This document shows, piece by piece, positions 45,921 to 54,574 of a DNA stretch of 64,000 nt. Position 1 is the first letter of the stretch. Every line of letters starts with the position of its first letter. The notes beneath the pieces are model-generated. The model had not been told where the DNA came from, made no database searches, and saw only the letters and a list, made by a program, of their open reading frames with translations. Source of the stretch: DASYLJ01 sp964404165 (GTDB taxonomy: Bacteria; Desulfobacterota; Binatia; DP-6); contig CAYOIZ010000031.1 in NCBI GenBank assembly GCA_964404165.1, positions 12,765 through 76,764 of the forward strand. The letters run 5' to 3'. The position numbers and the translations under genes are program-made.

Positions 45921-46291
45921 GACGGGGCTCCTTCCTGCGGGCGCGTGGTCTGCCCGTGCGCGCTGGGCTGATCCTCCGACTTGATCTCCCAGAATCGGAA
46001 CGGCAGGCGATCGCTGTGCGTGACGGCACCCGGCTGCCCGCTCTCGATCGCCGTACCGAGGAGGATCGTTGAGCAATCCCAGCAACCGTCGCCGCGCTGG
46101 ACGTCGTCGGCCGCCGGGTCGTAGGCCATCCCGGCACCACAGGGGCACCGCGATGTCGCCGCGTACCGCAGCCGGTCGGCGAGCGGCCGCGCGCGCTGGA
46201 TCGCCAGGTCGTCGTCGTGGACCTGCTGGCGCAGGGCCTTCGATTCCGTCTCGAGGCGATCCGCCTCGGCCAGCTTTTCGTCTCGCGTCAT
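45917..46291 (-). CDS. Small Zn-ribbon-like phage protein
   Basis: A 124-residue protein with an N-terminal helical coiled-coil-like half (LAEADRLETESKALRQQ) and a CxCG ... CWDC set (residues 50-77) that likely binds zinc, then a Lys/Ser-poor tail. Overlaps the holin-like gene by 4 nt. Role in the lysis cassette unknown. Confidence 0.6.
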   Translation of the reverse strand: MTRDEKLAEADRLETESKALRQQVHDDDLAIQRARPLADRLRYAATSRCPCGAGMAYDPAADDVQRGDGCWDCSTILLGTAIESGQPGAVTHSDRLPFRFWEIKSEDQPSAHGQTTRPQEGAPS

Positions 46292-46302
46292 CGTCGTCTC
46301 CT

Positions 46303-47823
46303 TCACCCCTGCATCCACGGGCAGGTGTTGACCGCCTTGCGCCCGGTCCGACGGAGCGTGTCCGGGCAGGTGCTGCGCATCTTCGCGCCGGGCGTCATCG
46401 CCAGCAGGTTGTGCGCCGCCAGGTGCGGGAAGAGCCCGGCGAGGATCTCGGCGAGCACCGGCGGGCCGCCGTCCTCGCAGTGGAAGCCGCGCGCCCACGT
46501 CGCGAAGCCGGCGTGCTTCTGGGCGTTCAGCGCCGCCGTCGTCGTCGCCTGGTCGGCCGTCTTCCGCTGCGCGTTGATGTCGCCCGTGAAGATGATCGCG
46601 AACAGCATGCGCTCGCGCGGCGTGCGGGCGCTGGCGAGGAACGCGTCGCGCTTCTCCTTGACGCCCGAGCTGGCATCGTGGGCGACCTTGAAGTCCGCGA
46701 GCGCCTTGCACTGCGCGGGCCCGAGCGGCACGTCGGCGAAGCGCGCCGCGACCGCCCCGGCGGTCTCGTCCTTCAGCGCCGGCACGCCCGCGCGATTGCA
46801 CGCGTAGGTGAACCGGCGGTCGTCGTCGTTGCGGCCGGTGCCCGCGCACAGCGGCGGGATGCGGTACGTCGGGTCGTCGCGCACCACGACGCCACCCTGC
46901 ACCGACAGGTCGAGCGCCTGCTGCCACTGGGGACGCTTCTCCAGCCACGCAGCGTTCCCGGCCGCGTCGGCGAGGATGCACGAGCGGAGCGGCTTCAAGT
47001 ACTCGTTGTGCGTCAGGTCCCACAGGTAGTTGCCGTGGACGGCGTAGGTGCCGCCGCTCGCGATCGGCCGCGTGACGTAGTCGAAGAGGAACTTGTCGGT
47101 GGTGACGGCGACGGCCTTCTCCATGCCACCGACCACCGTCGCGCACGATGGGATCTCGCTCGCGGCCTCGATCGCTTCCGGCTCGATCAGACCGCGCAGG
47201 TAGATCGTGAGCAGCCACCCGTCGGCCTGGTTCAGCGGCTGGCCGGTCTGGTGATTGTAGAGCAGCTCCTGCGACTGCGTCGTCCAGTGCAGTCCGACGT
47301 CACCGTGGGTCGGGATGTACGGGGGAGGCATGCCCGACGGCGGCAACGTCGTCGACGTGCTCGAGCTCGGCGGACTGGTCGTCGATGTCGTGGTGCTCGT
47401 CCCCGGCTGACACACGACGTGGCCCTCGCCACCGCCGCTGGTGACCAGGGGGCCGCAGGTGTCCCCCGGCTCCTTGCAGCACCGGTAGGTCGACGGATCG
47501 GCGCCGCGCTGGCCACAGAGCAGCCCCCGCGCCACGCAGACGTCGCCAACCCGCGTCGTCGTGGTGCGGATCGTCGTCGACGTCGTCGAGGCCAGCGTGG
47601 TCGCGGTCGAGCTCGGCCGGCACTTGCAGCCCGAGTCGTAGGTCTCGACCAGGCCCTCGCAGCACCGGCCCGTCTGCACCGAGCGGAGCTTCCCCGACGC
47701 GACACAGGCGGCCCCCTCCTTGAACGAGAGGCCCGGGACACAGGTCGAGGGCGACTGCGCATAGCAGGCCCCGCACGAAGCGAACGCGAGCGCGATGAGC
47801 GTGGCGAGAATCTTTGCCGTCAT
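46303..47823 (-). CDS. Secreted Cys-rich protein with Thr/Ser linkers
   Basis: A 506-residue protein with a signal peptide (ending near SCGACYA) and two small Cys-rich modules (about residues 28-70 and 93-140) separated and followed by Thr/Ser-rich linkers such as TTSTTSPPSSSTSTT. The C-terminal 330 residues form a separate domain with Trp/Cys residues (FHCEDGGPP, MRSTCPDTLRR) and no motif I can name. Unusual for a phage gene: it looks like an exported surface or virion-displayed protein. Overlaps the endolysin gene by 4 nt. Confidence 0.7.
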   Translation of the reverse strand: MTAKILATLIALAFASCGACYAQSPSTCVPGLSFKEGAACVASGKLRSVQTGRCCEGLVETYDSGCKCRPSSTATTLASTTSTTIRTTTTRVGDVCVARGLLCGQRGADPSTYRCCKEPGDTCGPLVTSGGGEGHVVCQPGTSTTTSTTSPPSSSTSTTLPPSGMPPPYIPTHGDVGLHWTTQSQELLYNHQTGQPLNQADGWLLTIYLRGLIEPEAIEAASEIPSCATVVGGMEKAVAVTTDKFLFDYVTRPIASGGTYAVHGNYLWDLTHNEYLKPLRSCILADAAGNAAWLEKRPQWQQALDLSVQGGVVVRDDPTYRIPPLCAGTGRNDDDRRFTYACNRAGVPALKDETAGAVAARFADVPLGPAQCKALADFKVAHDASSGVKEKRDAFLASARTPRERMLFAIIFTGDINAQRKTADQATTTAALNAQKHAGFATWARGFHCEDGGPPVLAEILAGLFPHLAAHNLLAMTPGAKMRSTCPDTLRRTGRKAVNTCPWMQG

Positions 47824-48194
47824 GGCGGTCCTCCTGAGCTGCGTCCGTGCAGCTCGAAATGCCCGGGGTCGCGGAATCGACCGCCCCAGCGAAGCCCGAG
47901 GGCCTCACCGATGGCGCCCATGCGCGCCCACACCGGATCGCTCGCGTCCCAGAGCAGCTTGTCTGCGCCGTGCGCGAGGAAGGTCTCGTAGGGCGCGATG
48001 TCGATTGCGCACCCATCGAGATGTTTCGAATGTGCCGTCCACGAGACGCCCTTGGCGAGGTTCGCCGCGTGCTCCTCCGGGGTTCGGAGGGTGTCGACGA
48101 TGCACACGGGAATGCCCGCTTCGACCAGGCGCGCCAGGAGCTCGACCGCGAGCGGGCGGAAGCGCGGGTCGAGATCGTTCAGGGCGCGGCTCAC
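47820..48194 (-). CDS. Peptidase M15 (VanY-type) endolysin
   Basis: A 124-residue peptidoglycan peptidase. The zinc site is SKHLDGCAIDI (His58, Asp65) plus DPGHFEL (His112), the M15A/M15C pattern of L-Ala-D-Glu or D-Ala carboxy/endopeptidases. GTG start. It has no signal peptide, so it needs a holin. Its neighbours are membrane proteins that fit a lysis cassette. Confidence 0.88.
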   Translation of the reverse strand: MSRALNDLDPRFRPLAVELLARLVEAGIPVCIVDTLRTPEEHAANLAKGVSWTAHSKHLDGCAIDIAPYETFLAHGADKLLWDASDPVWARMGAIGEALGLRWGGRFRDPGHFELHGRSSGGPP

Positions 48195-48430
48195 GGAGGC
48201 GCCCCGCAGCCGCACCGCTCGATGCGCTTGAGCCGACGCTTCACGTCGCGCCGCCACGCCCAGGTCGGGCTGAGCTGCGCCGTGGTGACCGACTCGACGG
48301 CGAGGATCCGCGCCTCGACATGCGCGATTGCTCCCGAGACCATCTCCCGGTGGCGCTGCTCGACGTGGCGCAGGTAGCCGGCCTGCACGAGGATCACCGC
48401 CGCGACTGCCGCAATGCGCTTCGCCGTCAT
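48191..48430 (-). CDS. Rz-like membrane protein, possible i-spanin
   Basis: A 79-residue protein with an N-terminal helix (RIAAVAAVILVQAGYLRHV) and a helical periplasmic tail. It overlaps the endolysin gene by 4 nt, the usual place of an Rz homologue, but sequence identity is not clear and the tail is short. Confidence 0.5.
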   Translation of the reverse strand: MTAKRIAAVAAVILVQAGYLRHVEQRHREMVSGAIAHVEARILAVESVTTAQLSPTWAWRRDVKRRLKRIERCGCGAPP

Positions 48431-48780
48431 CCACCGGCCTCCCGGATTGATGTGTCGCGGGGTCGCGCGGTCTCGTGGCGATCGCGCCACGACTCGAGCA
48501 CGCCCACACGGCCGTCGAGCCGCTCGAACTTGCCGTCGTGGCGCTCGAGCCGGAGCTCGTGCGCCTGGAGAGTGGCCGCCGCCCCCGTCGCGGTCGCCTG
48601 GAGGGCCGCCAGCTGGCTCGACAACACCTCGAGGCGCGTCGTCGTCTCGGTCGTGTAGACGCCGACGCGATACGACTGCCAGAGCGCCGACGTCACCAAC
48701 CCGCCGATGACGATGACGAGGCCGATGACGTCCCGCAGATCGCGGAGCAAGCCCTGCAGCCAACGCAGGCCCGTGCTCAC
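48427..48780 (-). CDS. Single-TM coiled-coil protein, possible holin or XhlA-like
   Basis: A 117-residue protein with a short N-terminal amphipathic part, one helix (DVIGLVIVIGGLVTSALWQ) and a coiled coil (RLEVLSSQLAALQATATG, then LERHDGKFERLDGR). GTG start. Fits membrane-associated lysis or tail-anchoring proteins of phages such as XhlA. Confidence 0.5.
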   Translation of the reverse strand: MSTGLRWLQGLLRDLRDVIGLVIVIGGLVTSALWQSYRVGVYTTETTTRLEVLSSQLAALQATATGAAATLQAHELRLERHDGKFERLDGRVGVLESWRDRHETARPRDTSIREAGG

Positions 48781-48793
48781 CTGGCCCCCCGCA

Positions 48794-49555
48794 TCAGATG
48801 AACTCCTCGAACGACCACGAGGCGTCGAAGGTGCGGAAGCGCTCGGCGAAGGGGGCATCTGCCGTCCGCTTCAGCAGGTAGGCCATGGCCGTGTTGTCGC
48901 GGTTCTCGTACATGACGAAGGGCGCGCCCTTGTCGATGGCGTGGAGCGCGAGCAGCTGCGCCATCGAGGCGGTGCGCCACGGCGCGCCGTGCAGGTTCGG
49001 GTACGACAGGTACCGCCGCCCTTCGGTGTTGAAGTCCGTCCCGCCGCCCTGGATGCCCAGCGAGCTCGCGGCCTGGAGCGGCACCCAGGGAATGTCCGTG
49101 CCCCAGTTGTAGACGAGCGTTTCGACGGTGCCGACGACGACGAGCGTCCCGAGCTCGATGCCGGTGATCCCCGCGTCCGGCGTGTACGCCGTGATCTTCA
49201 GGAACCGCCGTGGCGTCGTCATGGTCATCGGGAACCACGACTTCCGCCGCTGCACGCGCGCATCGATGTCGATGCCACCGGGAGACCCGATGGTGTCCGG
49301 CCACGTCGTGCCGTCGGCCCCGGCCTCGACCGTGAAGGCAGCGAAGTTCGCGTTGTTGAGGAAGAGCGCCTGCGGGCTCTTCGCACTGCCGAGGTCGACG
49401 ATGAGCGACTCGGCGCCGTCGGTCGCCGTGGCCGCCTTCCACGTGATGAACGGCTTGCGGATCGTCAGGTTCGCCGCCGGGTGGTCGGCGATCGAGGACG
49501 ACGCCGTCACCGTGTACGCGAGCAGGTTGAGGCCGAGCTGGAACTTTCCCGCCAT
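48794..49555 (-). CDS. Distal tail or tail-tip protein, function unknown
   Basis: A 253-residue beta-rich protein with a discoidin/F5-8-like opening (KFQLGLNLLAYTVTASSSI, then IRKPFITWKA and VDLGSAKSP) and a C-terminal domain ending TFDASWSFEEFI. It is encoded directly after the large LamG protein, which is typical for a carbohydrate-binding tail part. The start is the ATG overlapping the previous stop by 1 nt. Confidence 0.6.
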   Translation of the reverse strand: MAGKFQLGLNLLAYTVTASSSIADHPAANLTIRKPFITWKAATATDGAESLIVDLGSAKSPQALFLNNANFAAFTVEAGADGTTWPDTIGSPGGIDIDARVQRRKSWFPMTMTTPRRFLKITAYTPDAGITGIELGTLVVVGTVETLVYNWGTDIPWVPLQAASSLGIQGGGTDFNTEGRRYLSYPNLHGAPWRTASMAQLLALHAIDKGAPFVMYENRDNTAMAYLLKRTADAPFAERFRTFDASWSFEEFI

Positions 49556-52500
49556 CACACCACCACCGATCCAGGGCCCACGAGGAGAACGGGTCGCCCG
49601 CGGCGATCGAGCGCGCGAGCCCAGTACCAGTGCGTCCCGGCCGAGAGGACTTCCTGGTACGTAACCACCAATCCCGAGCCGTGCGTCGTTCGTGGGTCGG
49701 TGCTCGCCGGCGTCGCCGGCTGAGACGCCGACGGGCCGACGCGCCACCAATCCACCCCGCCCAGAAGATCGGGGTCCTGCCCGGTGGCGTCGTAGCTCGC
49801 CGCCACCCGCGTGATGCGCATGGCCTGCGCGCCGACGACCTGCGCGCCCACCACGAGCGCGTTGAGGTCCGCGATGCTCCAGGGCTGCCCGGTGAACGGG
49901 CTTGCCGTCCACGTCACCGTGTAGTCGGCGTAGCTGGTGGTGAGCAGGGTCAGCGAGCCGCCGGCCATCTCGACGCCGGCGGCATTTCGCACGAGCGGCT
50001 GAATCGTGGCCGCGGCGCTGTCCGTCTTCCGGGCACGCACGGTCAGGGAGATCGACCGCACCCGGGCGAGGGGGCGAACGGGAACCGCCATGCGCACGAA
50101 CAGCCGCGCCGTGCCGAGCGTCTCCGCGTAGGTGCTCTCCTCGTCGGCGGAGACCTCGTCGACCGCCGCCCATGCCGACGACGCGCCGACGATGGTGCCA
50201 AACTGCTGCACGGGCCCATCGGCGATCGGGCGCAACGTCTCCTGCTGCAGGTCGACCAGCGTGAGCGTGAGCACGTTGCCGTCCTTCGCCACCGCCACAC
50301 CGGGGTTTTGGCCGAGGTCGAGCGCGCGGAGGACGATCGGGAGCGTCTCCGGGGGCAATCGCTCGCTCGGGACGTAGGGGAAGTCGTCGTTGCTGTGCGG
50401 GGTCAGCGACAAGCCCGTCTGGCTCGGCAGTCGATCGGCGCGGACCGTTTCGTAGTCCCGGGCGCTGATGGACTGCCCCGCGCTGGTGAGACGCACGAGC
50501 ACGCCGGGGGCGGCTTCACGGGCCTCGTAGTTGGCGATGAGCTCGAGCAGCTCGTCGCGCGTCCGGAGACGCTTCGCCCGGAAGCACCCGATGATGTCCG
50601 CGGCGACGATGTCATCGACCCACGGCAGCACGAGCGGCTCTGCGACCCGCCCGACGCAGTGCACGTCACGGACGAGGGTCAGGCTCGAGCCATTGCCGAG
50701 GCGGAAGACGACTGGCAGCGCACGCACGCACTCCGCGAGGCTCGCGCGCACGCGGCTCGTGATCTGCGCGATGTTGTTGTACCCGCCGCCGACCTCGAGC
50801 GTCATCGCCACGCCGGTGGCCGGCGCGGCCGCGGTCACCGACAGGCGGCCCGTGCTCGTTCGTCCGAAGCGCAGGTCGCGGAACGGCACGAACTCCTGTC
50901 GGATCTGCTCCACGCTCCGCGCGGCCGTGAGCCATCCGTCCGCCCGGAGCGCCCCGCCCTGGACGTCGTCGAGCACCGCCGCCGCGGTGTCCCAGCTCGC
51001 GTCGTCGAGCGCCGTGCCCGCCGCCGTCTCCAGCGTGCGCAACGCCTCGATCGGGTTGCGCCGCATGCGGTAGTACGACGACGCCACCTCGCGCGCGGTG
51101 CGCGCCGTCGACGAGTAGCGCGTGTAGCCGACGCGACCGTTGAGCGCGTACGGCGTGATGACCGCGCCGGTGTAGAGCCGACCAAATACCAGGCCACGCG
51201 CCTGGGTCGGATAGACGATCGGGTTCTTGATGTCGTCTTCGACCAGGACCCCGTTGATGTAGATCCAGACGTGATCGGGCGTGACGACGACCGCGTAGTG
51301 CGTCCATCGGTCCCGTGGGATGGAGCCGTTCGGCGAGAAGAAGCCGTTCTGTAAGAGCGTCCCGAATCGGAAGAAGATGTTGAGGCGCTCCGACACCGGG
51401 TTGTGGGTGACCGACCAGGCCGGCACGTCGAAGCTGCCGTCGTCGGGGCCGGGGCCGGACGCGATGAGCCCATGAAGCGCCGACGGGCTGCTCGGCAGGT
51501 AGACCCACCCCTCGATCGTGAACGTCTGCGCGAGGAACGCGGGCGAGAACGGCGTCTGCCAGTAGTCCCAGACGCCATCGCAGAGCACCGCGCCGAAGCC
51601 GAGGGGATTCGGGCCGCGCGTGAGATCGTCGGTACCGGCCGTGCTGGCGCCGAGCGAGTAGCCGGCCACCGCATGGAGCCCGCCGACATCGTCCTGCCCG
51701 CCGTGCAGCCACTTCCACTCGGCGACGACGTTGGCGTCGACGTCGGGGTAGACCCGCTGCACGGTGGCGCGCACCGTCGAGCCGATGACGTCGTCCTGGA
51801 AGCGGATCACGGTCACACCGGCGGCGTCGGGGTGGTACTCGCGGTGCAGGATCGAGAAACCGGGATCTTCCCCTTCTGCCGGACTCACCACGGCCTGCGC
51901 GCGCAGGACTGGCACGTCACCCTCGGTCACCTCGACGACGCCGACGTTGCCGGAGATCGCGAAGTCGTAGTGATTGTCGCGCTGTGCGGCGCGGCCGGTG
52001 GACAGCGTGTGTACGCCAGAGCCGGTGGAGGTGATGTCGATCGCGGCGGGCGTGTCCGCGAGCGCATCGCCAGGCGTCAACGCCAACGCGACGACGGTGG
52101 CGGAGATGACGATCAGCCAGTACGGCACCCCCGGCAGCAGCGGTGCCGGCAGTGTCCCCGTCGATGCGAGCGTGAAAGGCGCGTCTCCCGTCCCCACGAG
52201 CTCGAGGTCGAGCGCGGGGCTCACCGTTAGCTCGTTCGCCCCCGCATCGGCCGTGAAAGTGAACGTCTGCAACGTCTCTTCCTCGGCACCACGGCCCTTC
52301 ACGGCGGGCAGTTCGATGTTGCGCCCGATCCCGACCCCCAACGGTACGTCGGCGCCGAGACCGAGGCCCTGCCCCGATGCCAGCGCGGGCGCGTCGGGAA
52401 AGTCCTGCGTCGTCACCTTCAGGGCCGGCAGGACGTCGTACATCCGCGAGACGTCCGCGCCGGCGAACAGCAGCGACGACGTCATGCCATCCTGCTGAAT

Positions 52501-53622
52501 GGCGGTGAGCTGGCCGACGAAGGCGTTCTCCACCAGGGCGTCGGTGGTGACGTTGTAGAGGTGCCCGCGGGCGCGCCAGCCGCGCACCTCCTTCGTCATC
52601 CACACGGAGAGATCGGGGATCTCGCTGTCGGGGTCGCGCGTCTTCAGGCGCACGCCCAGCTGATCGACGCGCGCCATGCCGCCGAAAACGTCCGCGGCGG
52701 AGAGCTTCAGCTGCGGCGCCTCGACCATGCGGCCGGCGAAGAGAGTCTGGCTGTTGAACTTCCCCGCCTGCCAGTGCGCCTCGATCCGCTGCGCGGAGAG
52801 CGCGGTCCGGTAGATCGCGAGCTCCTGCATCGACCCGTTGAGGTACTGGCTGATCGGCGTCGTCGTGCCGTGGACCCCGATCCAGAAGGGGTTCAGCGTG
52901 GCGAGGTCGCCGATCGACGGGTCCGTGCCGATCCGGCGTAGCCGCCCATCCACGTAGAGGAGCAGCGCATCCTGCGCCGGGTCGCGCACCGCCACGACGT
53001 GCCGCCACGCCCCGTTCGCGATGCTGACGCCACCGTCGATGCCCCCCTCGCCGCCGCTGGCCCCTCGAACGTACCAATCGACGCGACCCGACGTATCGAT
53101 GGCGAGCTGGTAGTAGGGCGAGCCCACCGCACCGCCCTGTCGCTTCGCGAGGATGAAGCGATTGCTCGCCGGCGCCGCCGCCACCTTGACCCAGCATTCC
53201 AGCGTCAAGGCGTCGGCAGCGGCGATGCTCCACGCCGCGTCGGCCGGCACCGAGGCATATTCGCTCGAAGCGGCCGAGAACGTCACCGCGTAGTGCGGGT
53301 CCCCCGCGAGGGCACCGGCGACCTGGAGCGTTGGCGTATTGACGTAGGTGCCCGGCACCCCCACGCGCGCCGCCACCTCCGTGCCGGAGAGATCCCCGAG
53401 GCGCCAGTATCCGACGGGGTTGTCGGCGAGGACCTGCGCCGCATACGTCCGGTGCCGCACCCGCGTCAGCGCCGGGACGTACCGATCTTCGGTGGACACC
53501 ATGAGCGGCCCGGTGCCCCAGAAGTGCGGCAGCGTGATCGGGAGCGACCCCGCCTCGACTTCCAGCAACAGCCGGAGGCTCGGATTGTCGAGCAGCGGGT
53601 TCGCGGTGACGGGGAGCGGCAT
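49555..53622 (-). CDS. Large tail protein with two LamG domains
   Basis: A 1355-residue protein. Two LamG (concanavalin-like) domains lie at about residues 65-290 (NPVGYWRLGD ... WRHVVAV ... IYRTALS) and about 625-850 (TFTIEGWVYLPSS ... DRWTHYAVV ... YINGVLV). The intervening and C-terminal parts contain a pyocin/tail-spike-like beta region and a fibronectin-like end. Such proteins bind polysaccharide on the host surface. Downstream of the tape measure gene on the late strand. Confidence 0.85.
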   Translation of the reverse strand: MPLPVTANPLLDNPSLRLLLEVEAGSLPITLPHFWGTGPLMVSTEDRYVPALTRVRHRTYAAQVLADNPVGYWRLGDLSGTEVAARVGVPGTYVNTPTLQVAGALAGDPHYAVTFSAASSEYASVPADAAWSIAAADALTLECWVKVAAAPASNRFILAKRQGGAVGSPYYQLAIDTSGRVDWYVRGASGGEGGIDGGVSIANGAWRHVVAVRDPAQDALLLYVDGRLRRIGTDPSIGDLATLNPFWIGVHGTTTPISQYLNGSMQELAIYRTALSAQRIEAHWQAGKFNSQTLFAGRMVEAPQLKLSAADVFGGMARVDQLGVRLKTRDPDSEIPDLSVWMTKEVRGWRARGHLYNVTTDALVENAFVGQLTAIQQDGMTSSLLFAGADVSRMYDVLPALKVTTQDFPDAPALASGQGLGLGADVPLGVGIGRNIELPAVKGRGAEEETLQTFTFTADAGANELTVSPALDLELVGTGDAPFTLASTGTLPAPLLPGVPYWLIVISATVVALALTPGDALADTPAAIDITSTGSGVHTLSTGRAAQRDNHYDFAISGNVGVVEVTEGDVPVLRAQAVVSPAEGEDPGFSILHREYHPDAAGVTVIRFQDDVIGSTVRATVQRVYPDVDANVVAEWKWLHGGQDDVGGLHAVAGYSLGASTAGTDDLTRGPNPLGFGAVLCDGVWDYWQTPFSPAFLAQTFTIEGWVYLPSSPSALHGLIASGPGPDDGSFDVPAWSVTHNPVSERLNIFFRFGTLLQNGFFSPNGSIPRDRWTHYAVVVTPDHVWIYINGVLVEDDIKNPIVYPTQARGLVFGRLYTGAVITPYALNGRVGYTRYSSTARTAREVASSYYRMRRNPIEALRTLETAAGTALDDASWDTAAAVLDDVQGGALRADGWLTAARSVEQIRQEFVPFRDLRFGRTSTGRLSVTAAAPATGVAMTLEVGGGYNNIAQITSRVRASLAECVRALPVVFRLGNGSSLTLVRDVHCVGRVAEPLVLPWVDDIVAADIIGCFRAKRLRTRDELLELIANYEAREAAPGVLVRLTSAGQSISARDYETVRADRLPSQTGLSLTPHSNDDFPYVPSERLPPETLPIVLRALDLGQNPGVAVAKDGNVLTLTLVDLQQETLRPIADGPVQQFGTIVGASSAWAAVDEVSADEESTYAETLGTARLFVRMAVPVRPLARVRSISLTVRARKTDSAAATIQPLVRNAAGVEMAGGSLTLLTTSYADYTVTWTASPFTGQPWSIADLNALVVGAQVVGAQAMRITRVAASYDATGQDPDLLGGVDWWRVGPSASQPATPASTDPRTTHGSGLVVTYQEVLSAGTHWYWARALDRRGRPVLLVGPGSVVV

Positions 53623-53626
53623 GCCG

Positions 53627-54574
53627 TCAGCTCGGGTCGTAGTAGCCGGCGGGGCCGATGTAGATGCCCGCCGTGAGGTTCGCGTTCGGCGTGACGTCGG
53701 CGCTCCACTCGAACTCCCGGTTCGCGTCGAGCCCCACTTCGCAGCGACCGTACTGCGTCACCACGCCGCTCACGTCGCCGTCGGGAACGCTGATCACCGG
53801 CACGTACGTGTCCGCGGGCGTGCCCTTCCGCCGGACGCTGAGCACGATCGCGCCGGGAGACTGGGGGGCCACGGCGCAGAAGAGCCGCGCCAGCTTCGTC
53901 CCCGGTGGATAGACCGTCGTGCAGCTGGATGCCGTGTTGTCGGCCGCGTCGGTCGCCGCCGCGTTGCTCGCGTGCGTGAAGACCTGGCCGTGTTCGTACT
54001 TGACCCAGTGATCGTCCTTCCGGAACCGACGAAAGTTGCTGCTGCCGTCGTTGTAGACACGCGCCACCCGACGGAACTTCGTGAAGAGCGCGTTGAGGCT
54101 CGCGTGCGTCGTGATGGGCGTCGTCGCCGACTTCGACAGCAGCCCACACAGCTCGCCGGTATCGGGACGGAGCCCGATGTAGGCCGAGTACCAGGTCAAC
54201 GCGTCCTCGGCGTCGGCGCCGAGATTGTCGAAGCCGTTCTTGCCATCGACGGCGATGTCGGCAACGACGCTGACGTTGTTCACGACCGTTCCGCCGATCG
54301 CGATCGTGTCGGCGGTGATGACGAGCTTGCTGTTCGGGCTCGTCGCATCGTTCGTCACGCGCAGGTTGACGAGCCCCGTGGTGCCCTGGGCGTCGAGCTG
54401 CGCCTGCATCGCGGCCAGCCGCGCCGCGAGGCTCGCGAACGCCGCCTTCACTCCGGTGCCGAGCACCGGGGGGATGCCGTAGAGGAGCGTGAGAATCTCG
54501 TCCCACTCGGCCGGGCCGATCTCGCCGTCCTTGAGCGCTGCGGTCAGCGTGGGGATGTCATCAGGCCAAGCCAT
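53627..54574 (-). CDS. Tail protein, possibly distal tail
   Basis: A 315-residue protein with a short helical start (WPDDIPTLTAALKDGEIGPAEWDE) and a long beta-rich region (TADTIAIGGTVVNNVSVVADIAV). Located between the tape measure and the LamG protein, where distal tail or hub proteins are encoded. No catalytic motif. The ATG abuts the tape measure stop. Confidence 0.65.
   Translation of the reverse strand: MAWPDDIPTLTAALKDGEIGPAEWDEILTLLYGIPPVLGTGVKAAFASLAARLAAMQAQLDAQGTTGLVNLRVTNDATSPNSKLVITADTIAIGGTVVNNVSVVADIAVDGKNGFDNLGADAEDALTWYSAYIGLRPDTGELCGLLSKSATTPITTHASLNALFTKFRRVARVYNDGSSNFRRFRKDDHWVKYEHGQVFTHASNAAATDAADNTASSCTTVYPPGTKLARLFCAVAPQSPGAIVLSVRRKGTPADTYVPVISVPDGDVSGVVTQYGRCEVGLDANREFEWSADVTPNANLTAGIYIGPAGYYDPS

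Noticed and set aside
45920..47218. Long minus-strand open frame extending the zinc-ribbon gene upstream through the secreted protein gene
   Set aside because: It overlaps the real secreted protein in another frame; the MTRDEKL start at 46291 is the sensible one.
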